Origin: Anaerolineae bacterium
GTDB taxonomy: Bacteria; Chloroflexota; Anaerolineae; B4-G1; DUEL01
Direction: 5' to 3'
Assembly (NCBI GenBank): GCA_025060135.1
Contig: JANXCY010000006.1
Coordinates: 1 to 64,000 of the forward strand
Length of the DNA: 64,000 nucleotides
Position numbers and translations under genes: made by a program. Below are positions 18,013 to 26,625 of this stretch, piece after piece (within the stretch, counting starts at the first letter, position 1; each line of letters starts with the position of its first letter). Under the pieces are notes generated by a model. That model was not told the origin of the DNA. It made no database searches and worked only from the letters and a program-made list of their open reading frames with translations.

Positions 18013-20361
18013 TCAAGCGTGCTCGTATAGCCACCCTGCAATGACCGCCTGGCCCAGAGAGATACCCGCGTCGTTAGGGGGGACCAGGCGGTGAACATAC
18101 ACCGTGAATCCTGCCTCTTCCAGGAGCGCCCCCACTCTCTCTAAGAGGACTACATTTTGAAAGACGCCGCCGGAGAGAGCCACTTCGTTCAGACCAGTCT
18201 CTGCACGCAGGCGCCGGCAGACCTCCCGCACCATAGCCGCCACGCCGTTATGAAACCGGGCCGCGATCACGCCGATGGGCACCCCGCTCCGCACGTCCTC
18301 CACGACGGCCCAGATCACTGGCGCCGGGTCGATCTCCTTCCCCACTCCGAAAAGGTACGCTTCCTCCCCGCTGTCTGCCACCCGCATCTCCAGTTCTATG
18401 GCCGCCTGGGCCTCGTAGTTGATGTTCTGGCGCACCCCGGCCAGTGCAGCGACAGCGTCAAAGAGCCGCCCCATGCTGGAGGTGGGGACCGTATTCAGCC
18501 CCCGGGCCAGTTGCCGCTTTAGGACTGCCCGTTCGGCCTCCGTCGCGGCGGCAACGGGCGGCAGGTCCTCGTCCCAAGGAACCCCCGCCGCCCAGAGATG
18601 GGCCAACGCTGTCCGGTAGGGCCGTCGGATCGCCGCGTCGCCGCCGGGGAGGGGAATGTAGCGGAGATGCGCCGCCCGCCGGAACGACCCGTAGTCCGCA
18701 ATCAGAAACTCCCCACCCCAGATAGCCCCGTCCGTACCATAGCCGGTACCATCAAAGGCCACACCGATCACCGGACGGTCGCCCCTCAGGCCGTTCTCCG
18801 CCATGCACGCGGCGATGTGGGCATGGTGGTGCTGGACAGGCACCAGCGGCAGGCGGTCCGCCCGTTCCCGCGCATAGCGGGTGGCCAGATAGGCCGGGTG
18901 CATATCGTGGGCCACGACCTCCGGCTCTATCCGGAAAGTCCGCTTCAACTGCTCCACCATGTCCTCAAAGAAGCGCAACGTCTCGTAGTTCTCCATATCG
19001 CCGATGTGCTGGCTGAGGAAGGCGTAGCGGTCGCGGGTGAGGCAGAAGGTGTTCTTCAGTTCGGCCCCCACCGCCAGGACGGGCCGGACCGGGAAGGGCA
19101 GGGGGACGGGGTACGGAGCGTAGCCGCGTGAGCGCCGGATGGGGAGTTCGGCTCCCAGCACAATCCGGGTAACGCTATCGTCGCAGCGAGCGTGAATCTC
19201 CCGGTCGTGGAAGAGGAAGGCGTCCGCCAGCGCGGCCAGGCGCTCCAGTGCCTCCTCGTTCCGGGTGACGATGGGCTCCTCGGAGTAGTTGCCGGAGGTC
19301 ATCACCAGCGCCAGGGGGAAACCGTCCGCCGGCTCCAGGAGCAGGTAATGGAGAGGAGTATAGGGAAGCATGACGCCCAGGTAGCGATTGCCTGGCGCCA
19401 CCAGTGGGGAAATGGGCGCATCGGCCCGGCGGCGCAGAAGGACGATGGGCCGCTGGCGGGAAGTGAGCAGAGCCCGTTCGGCCTCGTTCACCTCGCAGTA
19501 CCGCTCCACCGTCAGGAGGTCAAAGGACATGATGGCGAAGGGTTTATCCACCCGCCCCTTGCGCTCCCGCAGGCGGGCCACCGGCGCGTCAGTGGTGGCG
19601 TCGCAGGCCAGGTGGAACCCGCCCAGTCCCTTGACGGCGACAATCTGGCCCTCCCGAATCGCTGCGCGCGCCGCTTGGAGGGCCTCCTCGCCGTAGAGAG
19701 GCGGAGCATCCGGCCCGGCCCGGAACTCCAGGCGCGGCCCACAGACCGGACAGGCATTGGGCTGGGCATGAAATCGGCGGTTCGCTGGGTCGTCGTACTC
19801 GGCCTGGCAATCCGGGCACATCACGAAGGGCGCCATGGTCGTGTTGGGCCGGTCGTAGGGAATGTCCTGAATGATGGTGAAACGGGGGCCACAGTTGGTA
19901 CAGTTGATGAAGGGATACCGGTAGCGCCGGTCGCCGGGGTCAAAAAGTTCTCGCAGGCAATCATCGCAAATAGCGACATCAGGGGAAATGGGCACGAATT
20001 CCCCCGGTCGGGCCTCGGAGTGGAGGATGCGGAAGACCTTCACCTTCACCCCCCGGCCTCCCTCCCCCTCTCCCGTATGACGGACAAGGGGGATGGGGGT
20101 AATGGTGATGCGTTCAATACGGGCCAGAGGTGGAGCCTCCGTCCGTAAGCGAGCGAGAAATTCATCCAGGACGGTTTCCGGACCCACCGCTTCGATCTCC
20201 ACACCGGAGGAACTGTTCAGCACCCAGCCGGAGATGCCCAGGCGGGTCGCCAGGTTATAGACGAAGGGGCGAAACCCCACCCCTTGGACGATCCCGGTAA
20301 TATGGATGCGGCGGGCCACCGGGCTGGTAGTATGGCTTTCCGTGGGTTTTGGTCTCATCAT
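18013..20361 (-). CDS. hypF: carbamoyltransferase HypF ([NiFe]-hydrogenase maturation)
   Basis: Large multidomain protein of about 782 residues that makes the cyanide ligands of [NiFe] hydrogenases from carbamoyl phosphate with HypE. Domains in order: acylphosphatase (HITGIVQGVGFRPFVY), double zinc finger (CDDC, CTNCGP, CPDC, CPVCGP), YrdC-like domain (GQIVAVKGLGGFHLACDA), and Kae1-like carbamoyltransferase with VQHHHAHIAACM and ALSGGVFQN. All expected motifs are intact. A TGG-extended TAAAAT box (20372-20367) ends five bases before the ATG at 20361, with no Shine-Dalgarno, suggesting a leaderless message; ATG at 20358 is equally possible. No other hyp or hydrogenase genes are in the window. 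Confidence 0.95.
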   Translation of the reverse strand: MMRPKPTESHTTSPVARRIHITGIVQGVGFRPFVYNLATRLGISGWVLNSSSGVEIEAVGPETVLDEFLARLRTEAPPLARIERITITPIPLVRHTGEGEGGRGVKVKVFRILHSEARPGEFVPISPDVAICDDCLRELFDPGDRRYRYPFINCTNCGPRFTIIQDIPYDRPNTTMAPFVMCPDCQAEYDDPANRRFHAQPNACPVCGPRLEFRAGPDAPPLYGEEALQAARAAIREGQIVAVKGLGGFHLACDATTDAPVARLRERKGRVDKPFAIMSFDLLTVERYCEVNEAERALLTSRQRPIVLLRRRADAPISPLVAPGNRYLGVMLPYTPLHYLLLEPADGFPLALVMTSGNYSEEPIVTRNEEALERLAALADAFLFHDREIHARCDDSVTRIVLGAELPIRRSRGYAPYPVPLPFPVRPVLAVGAELKNTFCLTRDRYAFLSQHIGDMENYETLRFFEDMVEQLKRTFRIEPEVVAHDMHPAYLATRYARERADRLPLVPVQHHHAHIAACMAENGLRGDRPVIGVAFDGTGYGTDGAIWGGEFLIADYGSFRRAAHLRYIPLPGGDAAIRRPYRTALAHLWAAGVPWDEDLPPVAAATEAERAVLKRQLARGLNTVPTSSMGRLFDAVAALAGVRQNINYEAQAAIELEMRVADSGEEAYLFGVGKEIDPAPVIWAVVEDVRSGVPIGVIAARFHNGVAAMVREVCRRLRAETGLNEVALSGGVFQNVVLLERVGALLEEAGFTVYVHRLVPPNDAGISLGQAVIAGWLYEHA

Positions 20362-20426
20362 TGTGGATTTTACCATACCTGGCGGAACACGCAACGGGGC
20401 CGGGTGGGTATGCAGACTGCCTTAAC

Positions 20427-20455
20427 TTGCCAATTCGCCTGGGAGGTGGTATAAT
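20427..20455 (+). promoter_or_regulatory. promoter of the tRNA-Val gene
   Basis: TTGCCA (20427-20432), 17-base spacer, TGG-extended TATAAT (20450-20455), ending 12 bases before the tRNA. Confidence 0.85.
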
Positions 20456-20467
20456 TTACCTTAGAAT

Positions 20468-20541
20468 GGGCGGTTAGCTCAGATGGCCAGAGCGCCACGT
20501 TGACATCGTGGAGGTCACAGGTTCAAGTCCTGTACCGCCCA
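20468..20541 (+). tRNA. tRNA-Val (anticodon GAC)
   Basis: Complete cloverleaf: acceptor GGGCGGT pairs with ACCGCCC (20534-20540), D-arm GCTC/GAGC, anticodon stem CCACG/CGTGG around the loop TTGACAT, and T-arm ACAGG-TTCAAGT-CCTGT. The anticodon GAC reads GUC/GUU valine codons. Discriminator A at 20541; CCA is not encoded. It has its own promoter and terminator. No integrase or attachment duplication is seen beside it. Confidence 0.96.
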
Positions 20542-20545
20542 TAAC

Positions 20546-20579
20546 ATACGGGCGAGGTTGCGCCTCGCCCGTATTTGTT
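20546..20579 (+). terminator. rho-independent terminator after tRNA-Val
   Basis: Perfect 12-bp stem ATACGGGCGAGG / CCTCGCCCGTAT around TTGCG (20546-20574), followed by TTGTT. It separates the tRNA from murJ. Confidence 0.85.
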
Positions 20580-20595
20580 CTATCCTCAGAGCCGG

Positions 20596-22218
20596 ATGGA
20601 GGAGATGGTGCCGCCGGAAAGTGCGGTTGCGGGCGACCAGGTAGCGGTTACCCAGGCCGCTGGCCTGATCTCCCTGGGCAACGTTGCCAGCCGGGTGCTG
20701 GGCCTGCTCCGGGAAATGGTCAAATCCGGCCTCTTCGGCGCCGGACCTTCTGTGAGCGCCCTGAACGCGGCGATCCGTGTCCCCACCGCTATGTATGACC
20801 TGCTGGTGGGCGGGATGATCAGTTCCGCGCTGATCCCGGTCTTCTCCGACTACGCCTCCGGAGAGCACCGGGCCGAGTTATGGCACCTCATCGGCCTGCT
20901 GACCGGCGGCCTGACCCTGACCATCGGCGGATTTCTGCTCCTGGGGGAAATCTTTGCTCCTCAACTGGTCTGGCTGATGGCCGGCGGGCTGGACCCTGCC
21001 AGCCAGCGGCTGGCCACCGAACTCCTGCGGATGGTCCTCCCGGCCCTCTTCTTCCTGAACCTGGCTGGGATCCTTTCGGCAACCCTTTACGCCCTGCAGC
21101 GCTTTGTTTTTCCAGCGTTTACTGTTGCGATCTTTAACGCATCACTGGTGATCACCGCTCTGCTGCTGGGGCCATGGTGGGGAGTCCGGAGTATGGCCCT
21201 GGGATTAGTGGTGGGGTCCGTCCTGCAGGTGGTCCTCCAGTTGCCCGGTCTGCGGGACGCCCGCATCCGTCCGACCCTGAACCTGCGGCATCCGGCCCTG
21301 CGGCGTATTGGTCAACTCTACCTCCCCGTCCTGATTGGGCTGGTGGTCGACAATCTGCTCTCGGTGATGCTCAGTTACCATCTGGCTTCCCACCTCGGCG
21401 GCTCCGCCATCGCCTGGATGGAGTACGCCGCGCAGATTATTCAGTTCCCACTGGGCATGGTGGTTGCGGCGGTCTCGCTGGCCATCCTGCCCACCCTTTC
21501 CCGACAGGCCACGGATCCGGATCCCTTGCCGTTTCGCGCGACGCTGGCCCAGGGACTCCGGCTGGTCCTCTTCCTGATCCTCCCGGCCACCGCTTGCCTG
21601 CTGGTCCTCTCCATTCCTGTGGTGGCGCTCATCTTTGAGCATGGGGGGTTCACCCGGGCCGACACGCTGGCCGTAGCAGAGGCCCTGCGCTGCCACCTCC
21701 CGGGCCTGCTGTTCGCCGCGATAGACCAGGTGCTCATCTTCGCGTTCTACGCCCGTAAAGATACCTGGACGCCCGCCCTGGTGGGCATCGGGATGAATGT
21801 TCTGTATGCCCTCTCTGCCATTGCGCTGGCTGCCGCCGGACTCCTAACGCTCCCCCGACTGGTCCTACTCAACTCGGGCAAATGGACCGCCCACGCGCTG
21901 ACGATGCTCTATCTCACCCGACGACAGTTGGGGGGACTGGGCCCTTTTGGCGTGTGGGGGCTGCTGCTCCGGGTAACGATCGCTTCTCTGGTGCTGGGCG
22001 TGGCGGCATGGGGCACTGCCCACCCTCTGGAAGCCTGGGTTGAGCCCGGCCTGTGGGGAGAACTGGCGCTGGTCGGAGGAGCAGGGGGTGCAGGAGTGGC
22101 CGTCTACGTCCTTCTCTGCCTGACCCTACGGGTGGAAGAAATCCACCTGCTGCAGGCCGCGCTGTCCGATGCCCTGCGTAGACAGAGGGTACCGCCAGGA
22201 CACAAAGCCACCGGATAA
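20596..22218 (+). CDS. murJ: lipid II flippase MurJ
   Basis: Polytopic protein of 540 residues with about 14 membrane helices, of the MOP superfamily. It flips lipid II for peptidoglycan synthesis. The N-terminal SLGNVASRVLGLLREMV and FGAGPSVSALNAAIRVP, and IPVFSDYA, are the standard MurJ motifs. The start lies around 20596; a second ATG at 20605 is possible, and the two overlap a GGAGGAG stretch. It implies a peptidoglycan cell wall, consistent with the lytic transglycosylase at 48557-51004. Promoter not identified; it follows a terminator. Confidence 0.93.
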   Translation: MEEMVPPESAVAGDQVAVTQAAGLISLGNVASRVLGLLREMVKSGLFGAGPSVSALNAAIRVPTAMYDLLVGGMISSALIPVFSDYASGEHRAELWHLIGLLTGGLTLTIGGFLLLGEIFAPQLVWLMAGGLDPASQRLATELLRMVLPALFFLNLAGILSATLYALQRFVFPAFTVAIFNASLVITALLLGPWWGVRSMALGLVVGSVLQVVLQLPGLRDARIRPTLNLRHPALRRIGQLYLPVLIGLVVDNLLSVMLSYHLASHLGGSAIAWMEYAAQIIQFPLGMVVAAVSLAILPTLSRQATDPDPLPFRATLAQGLRLVLFLILPATACLLVLSIPVVALIFEHGGFTRADTLAVAEALRCHLPGLLFAAIDQVLIFAFYARKDTWTPALVGIGMNVLYALSAIALAAAGLLTLPRLVLLNSGKWTAHALTMLYLTRRQLGGLGPFGVWGLLLRVTIASLVLGVAAWGTAHPLEAWVEPGLWGELALVGGAGGAGVAVYVLLCLTLRVEEIHLLQAALSDALRRQRVPPGHKATG

Positions 22219-22241
22219 AATCCCGGAATTCCACCTTCGCC

Positions 22242-22279
22242 CTTCGGATACGGGCAAATGCTTCGGATACGGGCAAATG
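22242..22279 (+). repeat. 19-bp tandem duplication
   Basis: Two perfect adjacent copies of CTTCGGATACGGGCAAATG (22242-22260 and 22261-22279) in the murJ-methyltransferase gap. Confidence 0.9.
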
Positions 22280-22306
22280 GAGGAACGCAGAGACGGTGAG
22301 CCTGCT

Positions 22307-22332
22307 CCTGCAGGCCAGGCGGTCTGCGCTAC
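22307..22332. repeat. dispersed palindromic repeat
   Basis: CAGGCCAGGCGGTCTGCGCTAC-type copy of the CAGG...CCTGCGCTAC family, with its palindrome partly decayed. Confidence 0.5.
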
Positions 22333-22389
22333 CGATAAAAATGCACTAGTCTTGCGCCATCGGGATGCTTTCGCCAGGTGGAATGTGCT

Positions 22390-23232
22390 GTGAATCCCAT
22401 CAGAAATCCCAACCCGGTTAGAACGGAGCCTCCTTCGGTACCGCCGGACCGGTACGACCAAGATTACTTTCTCTCCGTCTGCGAGGGATATGAAGAGTTT
22501 ATCGCCACGGAAGGGCGAGAACTTTCCCGGCGGCTGCGGGCCGCCTTCGCAGTGGCGGGCATCGGTCCGGGGATGCGGGTGCTGGATGTGGGATGCGGCC
22601 GGGGAGAAATCCTCCGTCATTGCACCCGCGCGGGAGCCGAGGCCTATGGGATTGATTATGCATCAGCGGCCGTTGCCCTCTCTCGGCAGGCAGTGGTGGA
22701 CCGGGAGGCGGCTGGCGTCTATCAGGCAGACGCCCAATATCTCCCTTTCCCGGACGGCGTCTTTGACCGGGTGCTGATGTTTGACATCGTGGAGCACCTC
22801 TATCCCTGGGAACTGAACCGGGCTCTTCGGGAAGCCCACCGTATCCTCAAGCCCAATGGCCGGCTGATCATCCACACCGCGCCCAACGCCTGGTATGACC
22901 GGTACGCCTACCCGCTGGTCCGTCTGGTACGAACGATAATGGGGCAGGGAGCGGCGTACCCCCGAGACCCCCGGGCGATAATTCCCGCCAATGTGGAGGT
23001 GCATGTCAACGAACAGAGCGGACTGAGTCTCTGGTGGGTACTCCGCCGCAACGGATTCCAGGCCCGGGTCTGGCTGGATACCCCGCCGCAGCACCGCCAG
23101 GAAGGATGGATCCTCCGCCTGGCCCGCCATATCCTCTTTCGCTGGCCGCCCTTCCGCTGGTTCTTTGAGCGAGAGGTGTTCGCTGTTGCCACTCCGATGG
23201 TAACCAGAAAGCGCCGTCATGACCCTCGGTGA
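22390..23232 (+). CDS. class I SAM-dependent methyltransferase
   Basis: Protein of 280 residues with Rossmann-fold motif I VLDVGCGRGEILRHC near residue 62, motif II YGIDYASAAV, and the DGVFDRVLMFDIVEHL acidic motif with the UbiE/type-11 pattern. This is a small-molecule methyltransferase; the C-terminal tail is longer than average. The substrate is unknown. The start is uncertain: GTG at 22390 has AGGTGG upstream at eight bases, and GTG at 22378 is the alternative. Its neighbours suggest envelope or lipid metabolism but do not fix a role. Confidence 0.8.
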   Translation: MNPIRNPNPVRTEPPSVPPDRYDQDYFLSVCEGYEEFIATEGRELSRRLRAAFAVAGIGPGMRVLDVGCGRGEILRHCTRAGAEAYGIDYASAAVALSRQAVVDREAAGVYQADAQYLPFPDGVFDRVLMFDIVEHLYPWELNRALREAHRILKPNGRLIIHTAPNAWYDRYAYPLVRLVRTIMGQGAAYPRDPRAIIPANVEVHVNEQSGLSLWWVLRRNGFQARVWLDTPPQHRQEGWILRLARHILFRWPPFRWFFEREVFAVATPMVTRKRRHDPR

Positions 23233-23256
23233 GCCTCATCGGAACCACCAGAAATT

Positions 23257-23290
23257 GGCGGGCGGCGCACTTTCCGGTGCACCACCCGCC
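23257..23290. terminator. GC-rich hairpin between convergent genes
   Basis: Imperfect stem GGCGGG...GCAC / GTGC...CCCGCC at the junction of two convergent genes. There is no clear T-tract on either strand, so termination is only suggested. Confidence 0.35.
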
Positions 23291-23299
23291 CCACCCTCA

Positions 23300-24217
23300 T
23301 CACCTCACGCTCAGCGCGGCCTGGATTTCCTGGAGCAGATGCGTCAGCGCCGGACGGCCCGAGACGCCCACGCGTAACAGGTAGAGATACCGGCTGGAGC
23401 CTTGAACCACCAGGGCCTCCGCTGGCCCCTCCGGCCATTGTTCCTGGAAACGGAACCCCGGTCGTTTTCCCCGGATAACCGCCTCTGCGGATAAAATCTC
23501 TACCGTGCCCATCACCGGGAACGTGGCCTCCACCAGCATCTGAGCCGTATCCTGCGTCAATGGCTCTGCCGGGCCGGGGGCCCACCACAACTCCACCCGT
23601 TCTTCACCTCGCCGCCATATCCGGACGCCAGCGACCCGATCGCCTTCCTGACGGGTGAGAAGGAACTCCTGAGGCACCAGCAGAGTAACCTCCTCCGGCA
23701 CCTGACCGTTTAGGTCCCAGAACGGAATGGGTTCCTGCCGAAAGGGGAACCGGCGGTTGCCCTCTACCGCTGCGGCCGTGTGCACATCTATCAGCAGTCG
23801 CCATTCACCCGGTATGGATTTCAGCGGTAAATGGAGAGGACGGGAGGAGACATATTTTCCGTTCCCTATCGGCTCCAGCGGGGACTCCCAGAACGGTTCC
23901 TGAGCGTCGGGAGGGAAAACCTGCGCCCAAACCCGGGCCTGAGGGTCCCGTTCGGCCAGGCCCGGCAATTCCACCGTAACGGTTACCCCCTCCAGAGCCG
24001 AAACCGTCTGCGGAAAGCGGACGCTCAGGGAGACGGGAGGCAGAGGAGTGAACAGAGGTGTCGGCGTGGAGGTAGGCGCCGGAGACGGCGGTGGGCCCGT
24101 TGTGGGCGTTGGCGGCGCAGGAATGCCCCCATCGCATCCGGAAAGCAGGAGGACGCACAACCCCCTGAGCACCCCCTGGAAGGCCGCTGATGCCAGCCTG
24201 CGGAGAGGGAACGTCAT
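23300..24217 (-). CDS. predicted lipoprotein of unknown function
   Basis: Protein of 305 residues with a lipoprotein signal peptide ending in the lipobox LLSGCDGG, so probably anchored on the outer face of the membrane. A Thr/Pro-rich linker of about 25 residues follows, then a beta-rich region with an Ig-like VTVTVELPG stretch and a C-terminal domain with no recognised motif. The ATG at 24217 has GGGGAG upstream. It is 22 bases downstream of the flavodiiron gene and may share its transcript. I do not recognise the C-terminal fold. Confidence 0.75.
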   Translation of the reverse strand: MTFPLRRLASAAFQGVLRGLCVLLLSGCDGGIPAPPTPTTGPPPSPAPTSTPTPLFTPLPPVSLSVRFPQTVSALEGVTVTVELPGLAERDPQARVWAQVFPPDAQEPFWESPLEPIGNGKYVSSRPLHLPLKSIPGEWRLLIDVHTAAAVEGNRRFPFRQEPIPFWDLNGQVPEEVTLLVPQEFLLTRQEGDRVAGVRIWRRGEERVELWWAPGPAEPLTQDTAQMLVEATFPVMGTVEILSAEAVIRGKRPGFRFQEQWPEGPAEALVVQGSSRYLYLLRVGVSGRPALTHLLQEIQAALSVR

Positions 24218-24239
24218 CCGGCTCCCCACCGGAGAGGTC

Positions 24240-25433
24240 TTACCGAACCTGGCGGGCGAAATTTTCGCCGAACATCTCGGCTCGTTTCAGGTCGTCCAGG
24301 GTGGGGCCGCCCCGGAAGGTGAAGGAATCCAGAACTTCCCATTTCAGGGTTTCGGCCAGGCGGCGGAACTCCTGTTCCCCACCACCGCCCCAGCCGTAAC
24401 TACCGAAGTAGGCGGCCCTGCGGTTCTGGACCCGCTTGCGGACAGCGACGTCCAGCGCATGGGCCATCGGCGGGAAAAGCCCCCCCTCGTAGGTCGGCGC
24501 GCCCACGATTACCCCCCGGTTCAGCCAGAGAGCCGGAAGAATGTAACTGATATGGGTCCGGGCCACATCGTAGACTTCCACCGGCACCCCAGCCCGGGAG
24601 ACCCCCTGCGCCACGGCGTTCATGACCTTTTCCGTGTTCCCGTACATAGAGCCGTAGATGAGTGTGATGGCAGGATCGCCTTCCCCTGTGGCGTAGCCGG
24701 CCCAACGGCGATAGAGTTCCATGATCCGCCCGGGATTCTGTCGCCAGACCAACCCATGGGACGGTGCCACCACGTCTACCGGCACCCCGCTCAGTTTCTC
24801 CAGCGCCCGCAGCACCGGACGGCTGAAGACGGCCACGATGTTAACATAGTACCGGAGAGCCTCCCGTTCATAATAAGAGAGATCGGGATACTGATCGTCA
24901 AAGATAGCCCCCTGGAGCGCGCCGTACCCCCCGAAGCCGTCGCAGGAGAAGAGCACTCTTTGCGTCGTCTCGTAGGTCATCATCGTCTCAGGCCAGTGAA
25001 CGTAGGGGGTGTGGAAGAACTGGAGAACATGGGGGCCCAAAGGAAGGGTCTCCCCGTCTTCCACCACGCGTACGTTTTCGGTTACTTCGTAGAAGGCGGC
25101 CACCATCTCTTTCGTTTTGGCCGTCCCCAGGATGACGGCATGAGGGGCCAGTTGCCGCAGGATCCCCAGGATACCCGTATGGTCAGGCTCCATATGGTTG
25201 ATGACGATGTAGTCCAGTTGCCTGATGTCCGTAACGTCCGCGATCTGGGTCAGAAACTCGTCGGTTTTGAATCCCTTCGCCAGGTCAATGAGCGCTTTCT
25301 TCTCGCCGTTGACCAGATAGGCGTTATAGGAGACGCCTTCTTGAGTAATGGGCCAGTAGCCCTCAAAGAGGTCGGTCGTCCGATCGTTGACGCCGATCCA
25401 GAAGATACCCGGTCGGATTTCTACAGCAGGCAT
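24240..25433 (-). CDS. flavodiiron protein (FprA/A-type)
   Basis: O2 or NO reductase of 397 residues. An N-terminal metallo-beta-lactamase-like domain carries the diiron ligands: NHMEPDHTG, the histidine in TPYVHWPE, the aspartate in FSCDGFGGYG, and the histidine in APSHGLVW. The C-terminal flavodoxin domain starts near residue 255 with LIYGSMYGNTEKVM. It protects anaerobic metabolism from oxygen or nitric oxide and usually takes electrons from rubredoxin or a flavoprotein. No rubredoxin gene is adjacent. Next to the Fe-S assembly pair it suggests an oxygen-sensitive lifestyle. Confidence 0.94.
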   Translation of the reverse strand: MPAVEIRPGIFWIGVNDRTTDLFEGYWPITQEGVSYNAYLVNGEKKALIDLAKGFKTDEFLTQIADVTDIRQLDYIVINHMEPDHTGILGILRQLAPHAVILGTAKTKEMVAAFYEVTENVRVVEDGETLPLGPHVLQFFHTPYVHWPETMMTYETTQRVLFSCDGFGGYGALQGAIFDDQYPDLSYYEREALRYYVNIVAVFSRPVLRALEKLSGVPVDVVAPSHGLVWRQNPGRIMELYRRWAGYATGEGDPAITLIYGSMYGNTEKVMNAVAQGVSRAGVPVEVYDVARTHISYILPALWLNRGVIVGAPTYEGGLFPPMAHALDVAVRKRVQNRRAAYFGSYGWGGGGEQEFRRLAETLKWEVLDSFTFRGGPTLDDLKRAEMFGENFARQVR

Positions 25434-25485
25434 GGCTCCCCCTGGAAAATGATGGCAGGATGTATGCAGTGATTCGGTAGCACGG

Positions 25486-25592
25486 GCCGTTGCAGCGAAG
25501 GCCGCCCAGACACAGGCTAACCGCCTGTGCTACATAATAAAGCAGGCTAACAGCCTGCGCTAACCATGAAACAGGCTAACCGCCTCCGCTAC
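25486..25592. repeat. cluster of three palindromic repeats
   Basis: Three related units: 25511-25533, 25541-25562 and 25571-25592, each CAGGCTAAC(C/A)GCCT plus GCTAC or similar, at about 30-base spacing. The units are palindromic and their spacers unrelated and short; this is a REP-like cluster rather than a CRISPR array. Confidence 0.8.
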
Positions 25593-25626
25593 CATTCATG
25601 TATACGGTCCAAAGGGTGAATAGATG

Positions 25627-26625
25627 CTACGCCAGCATCCCCCGGATGATAATGTCTACCGCCTCGTCCTCGCTCAGGCCCCGGGCCATGAGGGTTTCCA
25701 GTTCCTTGCGGCTCACGGAACCAATGGCTGCCTCATGGGTAACTCGCGCCTGGTCATTGCGAACAATGACAACGGGAGTATTGCGGGCTACCGCCTGGTC
25801 GCGCACAATTTCAGTGCAGTCCATATGGCCGCGCGCGCCGGGCGCGTTGCCCTCGGTGGTAGTATAGACTTCGCCCACGGCCCGATCCCGCACTGCGATG
25901 CGAGTCTTTGTCAGCCCCCGGGCCTCGGGGCCGTTGAGTCGGATGGTCTCCTCCGCGCGAATATGGTCGTCCCCCATCCCATAGGCTTTGACTGTCAACT
26001 CGGCTACCCCGCGCGCTCCGACGTCCACCTCCATCCGGATGTCCATCCGACCGACCCGGCCGTGGGTCAGGTTGAACTCATTTTCAAACCGACCCCCCTC
26101 CTCCACCACGACGTGGCTGGTGGGGAGGACCTGAACACCGCCGTACGGGCCGTGATAGTGGGCCTCGGTATAGCGCATCGTCGCCCCGGGCCCGACGCGG
26201 ACGGTGGCGTCCATAATGTGCTGAAGATTCACCGCGTTCGGGAAAGTACAGTGAGCCAGGAAACCCACCTCGGCCCCCTCGCCGATGTCAAAAACGGGAA
26301 GAATCTCCTGGATGCCTTCTCGCGGGATCATCCCAAAACAGAGGTGGACGGGATAGTTCACCCGGGTGCCTGGGTCCACTCGGATGTGCGCCCGGATGCC
26401 AGTGGGGGTCTCTTCGGCCTCAATGTGGACGCCCGGAATTTCGTTGACAAAGAGAACCCGATTCGCACTGATGACGGCGCTGGCAATCTGGTCGGATTGG
26501 AAGGCCGAGACTTTACCGCCTGCGGCCTCGTAGGCCTTCAGGATGGCCTCAAAATCGCGTGCCCAGGCGGGGTCCCGCCGGGTCAGGAGGGAAACCGGGG
26601 TGATCGGCGCCGCGCGGGTTTTCAT
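25627..26625 (-). CDS. SufB/SufD-type Fe-S scaffold protein
   Basis: Protein of 332 residues with the parallel beta-helix SufB/SufD core and the C-terminal VTHEAAIGSVS motif followed by the helical LMARGLSEDEAVDIII tail, all typical of SufB-like scaffolds. A conserved cysteine lies in the HMDCTEIV stretch, where SufB proteins place their cluster cysteine. It is far shorter than classic SufB (about 480 residues). It starts at ATG 26625, overlapping the sufC stop by four bases. No SufD, SufS or SufU gene is adjacent; a cysteine desulfurase lies at the window edge. The two-gene SufC/SufB-like unit resembles the minimal SMS (SmsCB) type system. Confidence 0.88.
   Translation of the reverse strand: MKTRAAPITPVSLLTRRDPAWARDFEAILKAYEAAGGKVSAFQSDQIASAVISANRVLFVNEIPGVHIEAEETPTGIRAHIRVDPGTRVNYPVHLCFGMIPREGIQEILPVFDIGEGAEVGFLAHCTFPNAVNLQHIMDATVRVGPGATMRYTEAHYHGPYGGVQVLPTSHVVVEEGGRFENEFNLTHGRVGRMDIRMEVDVGARGVAELTVKAYGMGDDHIRAEETIRLNGPEARGLTKTRIAVRDRAVGEVYTTTEGNAPGARGHMDCTEIVRDQAVARNTPVVIVRNDQARVTHEAAIGSVSRKELETLMARGLSEDEAVDIIIRGMLA

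Noticed and set aside
20468..20595. Possible integration (attachment) site at tRNA-Val
   Set aside because: No second copy of the tRNA 3' end, no integrase and no shift in composition; the tRNA is followed by its own terminator and murJ.
25511..25592. Possible short CRISPR array
   Set aside because: Units are palindromic, spacers are under 10 bases and unrelated in length, and no cas genes are present.
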